A DNA stretch of 7,924 nt from Desulfobacteraceae bacterium (lineage in GTDB: Bacteria; Desulfobacterota; Desulfobacteria; Desulfobacterales; JAABRJ01): assembly GCA_011390985.1 (NCBI GenBank), contig JAABRJ010000015.1, positions 1-7,924 on the forward strand, in the 5' to 3' direction. Shown piece by piece: positions 5,370 to 7,924 of this stretch (the first letter of the stretch is position 1; every line of letters begins with the position of its first letter). The notes under the pieces were generated by a model. That model had not been told where the DNA came from and did no database searches. It was given only the letters and a program-made list of their open reading frames with translations. Position numbers and translations under genes: made by a program.

Positions 5370-6899
5370 ATGATCCTGATCATCGATTTTGGCTCCCAGT
5401 ACAACCAGCTTATCGCCCGCCGGGTGCGCGAGTCCCACGTGTACTGCCGGATCGAGCCGCCCGGCATCGATCTCGACCTCGTGCGCAAAATCAACCCCGA
5501 GGGGATTATCCTCTCCGGCGGTCCTTCCAGCATATACGAACCCACCAGCCCCAAAATGGACCCGGCCGTATTCGAACTCGGCATCCCGGTTCTGGGGATC
5601 TGCTACGGTATGCAATTCATGGTGGACGCCCTCGGCGGCAGCGTCATAAAGGCCGGCAAGCGGGAGTACGGCCTGGCCGCCCTCACCATCACCGACCGCG
5701 AGCCGCTTTTCCGCGCGCTGGAGCCCACCACCCCCTGCTGGATGAGCCACGGCGATTCGATTGCACAGCTGCCGCCCGGGTTTTCCGTCACCGCCACCAC
5801 CGCCAACACCCCCGTGGCGGCCGCGCAGGACGTGGAGCGCCGCCTCTACGGGCTCCAGTTCCACCCGGAGGTGGCCCACACGCCGCGCGGCAAAAACATA
5901 TTGCGGGCCTTCCTCTTCGACGTCTGCGGCTGCCGGCGCACCTGGACGATGAAATCCTTCGCCGCCGACGCGGTTGCCGAAATCCGGGCAACGGTGGGCC
6001 CCAAGAAAGTCATCCTGGGGCTCAGCGGCGGCGTCGATTCCTCGGTGGCCGCGCTGCTGCTGCAGCGCGCGGTGGGCCGCCAGCTCACCTGCATCTTCGT
6101 CGACAACGGACTGCTGCGCCTGGACGAGGCTGAAAAGCTCAAGACGCTCTTCAAGGAGCATCTGCAGATCACCATCCGCTTCGTGCCCGCCGGCAAAAAA
6201 TTCCTCGACGCTCTCAAGGGGGTCACCGATCCGGAAAAAAAACGGAAGATCATCGGGCGCGTCTTTATGGAGGTCTTCGAAGCCGAGGCGCTCAAGATCG
6301 CGGACGCCGAATTCCTCGGCCAGGGCACCCTTTACCCCGACGTGATCGAATCGGTGTCGGCCTTCGGCGGCCCCTCGGCCGTGATCAAGTCGCACCACAA
6401 CGTGGGCGGGCTCCCCAAAAAGATGAAACTCAAGCTGGTGGAGCCCCTGCGCTACCTCTTCAAGGATGAAGTCCGGCAGTTGGGCAAGACTTTAGGGCTG
6501 CCGGAGGCGATGATCTGGCGTCAGCCGTTTCCCGGGCCGGGGCTGGCGATCCGCGTCATCGGCGAGGTGACCGCCAGCCGCCTGCGCCTGCTGCGCGAGG
6601 TCGACGCCGTCTTGCTCGAAGAGATCCGCAGCAACGGCTACTACCGGAAGCTCTGGCAGTCCTTTGCGGTCCTGCTGCCCCTGAAAAGCGTTGGCATCAT
6701 GGGCGATCAGCGGACCTACGAGAACATCGTGGCCATCCGCGCGGTCACCAGCAAGGACGCCATGACCGCCGACTGGGCTAGACTTCCCCACCGCCTGCTG
6801 GGCACCATCTCCAACCGGATCATCAACGAAATCCGGGGGGTCAACCGGGTCGTGTACGACATCAGCTCCAAACCCCCCAGCACCATTGAATGGGAGTGA
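5370..6899 (+). CDS. guaA: GMP synthase (glutamine-hydrolysing)
   Basis: The 509-residue enzyme converts XMP + ATP + glutamine to GMP, the last step of guanine nucleotide synthesis. The N-terminal class I glutamine amidotransferase domain has IIDFGSQYNQLIARRVRE (4-21), SGGPSS, the nucleophile elbow GICYGMQ with Cys78, and FHPEV with His165 and Glu167, so the catalytic triad is complete. The ATP-pyrophosphatase domain has the P-loop LSGGVDSS (218-225). The dimerisation domain has WRQPFPGPGLAIR, the segment GDQRTYEN and the usual C-terminal end DISSKPPSTIEWE. The length is normal and no frame damage is seen. It is divergent from the TrpF-like gene across an AT-rich promoter region, and its stop lies six bases before the next start, so it heads at least a two-gene transcript. 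guaB is not adjacent in this window. Confidence 0.98.
   Translation: MILIIDFGSQYNQLIARRVRESHVYCRIEPPGIDLDLVRKINPEGIILSGGPSSIYEPTSPKMDPAVFELGIPVLGICYGMQFMVDALGGSVIKAGKREYGLAALTITDREPLFRALEPTTPCWMSHGDSIAQLPPGFSVTATTANTPVAAAQDVERRLYGLQFHPEVAHTPRGKNILRAFLFDVCGCRRTWTMKSFAADAVAEIRATVGPKKVILGLSGGVDSSVAALLLQRAVGRQLTCIFVDNGLLRLDEAEKLKTLFKEHLQITIRFVPAGKKFLDALKGVTDPEKKRKIIGRVFMEVFEAEALKIADAEFLGQGTLYPDVIESVSAFGGPSAVIKSHHNVGGLPKKMKLKLVEPLRYLFKDEVRQLGKTLGLPEAMIWRQPFPGPGLAIRVIGEVTASRLRLLREVDAVLLEEIRSNGYYRKLWQSFAVLLPLKSVGIMGDQRTYENIVAIRAVTSKDAMTADWARLPHRLLGTISNRIINEIRGVNRVVYDISSKPPSTIEWE
6892..6896 (+). promoter_or_regulatory. Ribosome binding site of the coiled-coil gene inside the guaA 3' end
   Basis: GGGAG lies nine bases before the ATG at 6906 and forms part of the last guaA codons, next to its TGA. 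This arrangement suggests translational coupling of the two genes. Confidence 0.55.
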
Positions 6900-6905
6900 G
6901 GACCG

Positions 6906-7715
6906 ATGGCAGATCCTGAAAGCTTCAAGCTGGGCAGAAACGACGAGGACACCGGCTCTTTTTTCGAGGAGGAGCGCCAGGACCGGCGCCTGGAGAAGCT
7001 CAACCAGCGGTTGACGGTGCTGGCGATCCTGGTGCCGCTGGTGATCGGTGCGATTGTGGCGTATGCCTATGTGGACATTAAAAGGGATTTCGCCGCCGTC
7101 CAGAGCGGCGACGTCCAGAAACTCTCCCAGGAATCGGCCTCGCGCTTTTCCTCGCTCTCGCTGCAGTACGCCAAGCTCGAGGAAACTCTCACCCAGCAGC
7201 TGGCGGACCTCCAAAAAAACGACAGCGCGCTTGCCGGCAAACACGCCGAACTGGCAAAGCAGCTCGCCGCCTTGAGTCAATCCGTTCCCGAGCGGACGGA
7301 ACTGCAGCAGGCGCTGTCGGAAATCACCACCCAACTGGCCCCGCTGGCAGCCCAACTCGCGGCCTATGATGGAACCCTGGACACCCTGGCGCGATCCTCC
7401 CGGGAGAACATCGAGGCCCTCGCGGCCGCCGATGAGCGCCTCAAAACACTGGAGACCGGCATCGCCACTGTCAGCACGGGGCTGGCGGCCCAGCCCACCC
7501 ATCGGGAGCTGGCCAGCACCGTCGAGGCCGCCGTCGACACCGAACGCAAGCGCCTCCAGAACCGCCTGACCGAAATGGCCGATCTTTACGGCGCTAAAAT
7601 CAAAGCCTTGCAGCAGCGCACCGACCAACTGGAGCGGGCGGTCACATCCCTTGCCAACCCGGCCGCCGGCAAAACCCCGGAATCCAACCTCATCTTCGAA
7701 CACGACCTGCAATGA
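6906..7715 (+). CDS. Membrane-anchored coiled-coil protein of unknown function
   Basis: I do not recognise a named family. The 269-residue product has a charged N-terminal tail (1-35, rich in Asp, Glu and Arg), one hydrophobic segment at about 37-55 (LTVLAILVPLVIGAIVAYA), and then about 190 residues rich in Ala, Leu, Gln, Glu and Lys with the spacing of long coiled coils (for example 90-150 and 195-245). It has almost no aromatic residues. Arg and Lys just before the membrane segment suggest the tail is cytoplasmic and the coiled coil periplasmic. The C-terminus (PESNLIFEHDLQ) is not helical-repeat-like and could be a docking motif. The gene begins six bases after guaA and is probably co-transcribed with it. 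It could be a structural, envelope-spanning or secretion-linked protein, given the type II secretion-like fragment that faces it from the right, but that is inference. Coding looks real: clear start, ribosome binding site and consistent codon use. Confidence 0.8.
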   Translation: MADPESFKLGRNDEDTGSFFEEERQDRRLEKLNQRLTVLAILVPLVIGAIVAYAYVDIKRDFAAVQSGDVQKLSQESASRFSSLSLQYAKLEETLTQQLADLQKNDSALAGKHAELAKQLAALSQSVPERTELQQALSEITTQLAPLAAQLAAYDGTLDTLARSSRENIEALAAADERLKTLETGIATVSTGLAAQPTHRELASTVEAAVDTERKRLQNRLTEMADLYGAKIKALQQRTDQLERAVTSLANPAAGKTPESNLIFEHDLQ

Positions 7716-7719
7716 CGAT

Positions 7720-7759
7720 TGGCTGCCAGGGCGCAAATCCCGATCATCGGCCGCAGCCA
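7720..7759 (+). repeat. Inverted repeat after the coiled-coil gene
   Basis: TGGCTGC (7720-7726) and GCAGCCA (7753-7759) are perfect reverse complements starting five bases after the stop codon. The 26-base loop holds a second small dyad CCGAT/ATCGG (7740-7750). There is no T-run, so it is at best a weak or factor-assisted terminator for the guaA transcript. Confidence 0.35.
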
Positions 7760-7805
7760 GCCGAACAGCGCCGTGCGCGACACCCTGAACTAAGGGCCTC
7801 GGTCC

Positions 7806-7924
7806 CTAAAACCGGACGGTCCAGCGGTCGTCGGCGGCCGACACCGCGACGTTGTTCTCACCGATCGACTGGATCCTGACCCCCTGGATCGTTTCCCCCT
7901 CGCGAACCATTTTGCCGTTGATGA
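7806..7924 (-). CDS. C-terminal fragment of a probable type II secretion/pilus assembly B-like (GspB-type) protein
   Basis: The minus strand is open from the right edge to a TAG at 7808-7806 and encodes 38 residues plus two bases. The fragment reads INGKMVREGETIQGV followed by RIQSIGENNVAVSA and ends DDRWTVRF. The pattern (I/V)NGxxxREGexixG(V/I)xIxxIxxxxVxxxxxxxxxxxxF matches the C-terminal domain of GspB-like proteins (Pfam T2SSB), which work with GspA in the inner membrane to support secretin assembly. Related short beta domains occur in PilP- and MshK-type pilus proteins, which are alternatives. The gene converges on the coiled-coil gene with a 90-base gap. The rest lies outside the window, so the call rests on the pattern alone. 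Confidence 0.45.
   Translation of the reverse strand, partial: INGKMVREGETIQGVRIQSIGENNVAVSAADDRWTVRF

Noticed and set aside
6492..7736. 414-codon open frame antisense to the end of guaA and the whole coiled-coil gene
   Set aside because: It lies antisense to the end of a certain gene (guaA) and lacks recognisable motifs. The sense frame from 6906 has a start, a ribosome binding site and a sensible membrane plus coiled-coil architecture. Long antisense frames are common at this GC content.
7716..7793. In-frame continuation of 25 codons after the coiled-coil stop, as if the stop were recent or read through
   Set aside because: The stretch is short, has no repeat or domain, and contains an inverted repeat; there is no recoding signal around the TGA. 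It is most likely plain intergenic DNA.
7788..7812. Possible bidirectional terminator AGGGCC/GGTCCCT between the two convergent genes at the right end
   Set aside because: The stem needs a one-base bulge, has only about six pairs, and has no T-run in either direction.

Overview
This is a GC-rich bacterial chromosomal window made mostly of housekeeping genes. The third codon positions are strongly G/C, and there are no insertion sequences, phage genes, CRISPR arrays, tRNAs or rRNAs that I can see. The gene set and protein styles fit a Gram-negative anaerobe of the Desulfobacterota (former Deltaproteobacteria) best: a long PPDK-type enzyme, an EF-P with the PGKGQA loop, and a partial gene that looks like a type II secretion or pilus assembly B-like protein. 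That assignment is inference from protein character, not from a marker gene.

Layout. Positions 1-30 (-) hold the first ten codons of a gene that leaves the window on the left. Positions 31-391 contain no convincing gene. They hold an AT-rich stretch with possible promoter elements in both directions and two inverted repeats that would form a structured leader for the leftward gene. A nitroreductase-family gene (392-952, +) is followed after 86 bases, which contain two hairpins, by pyruvate, phosphate dikinase (1039-3795, +). Head-on to it, with stop codons interlocked in the four bases CTAA, is elongation factor P (4355-3792, -). Upstream of efp on the same strand lies a diverged TrpF-like TIM-barrel gene (5214-4441, -). 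A 155-base AT-rich divergent region separates it from guaA (5370-6899, +), which is closely followed by a gene for a membrane-anchored coiled-coil protein (6906-7715, +). The right edge carries the last 38 codons of a gene on the minus strand (7924-7806).

How they work together. PPDK interconverts pyruvate and PEP, GuaA makes GMP, and EF-P rescues ribosomes at polyproline. These are core functions with no obvious shared pathway. The less ordinary items are the TrpF-like protein, which lacks the catalytic cysteine motif of true TrpF; the uncharacterised coiled-coil membrane protein apparently co-transcribed with guaA; the PEP-synthase-like signature around the PPDK phospho-histidine; and the structured, gene-free leader at the left end. 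I found no convincing evidence for a new defence, mobile or biosynthetic system in this window.
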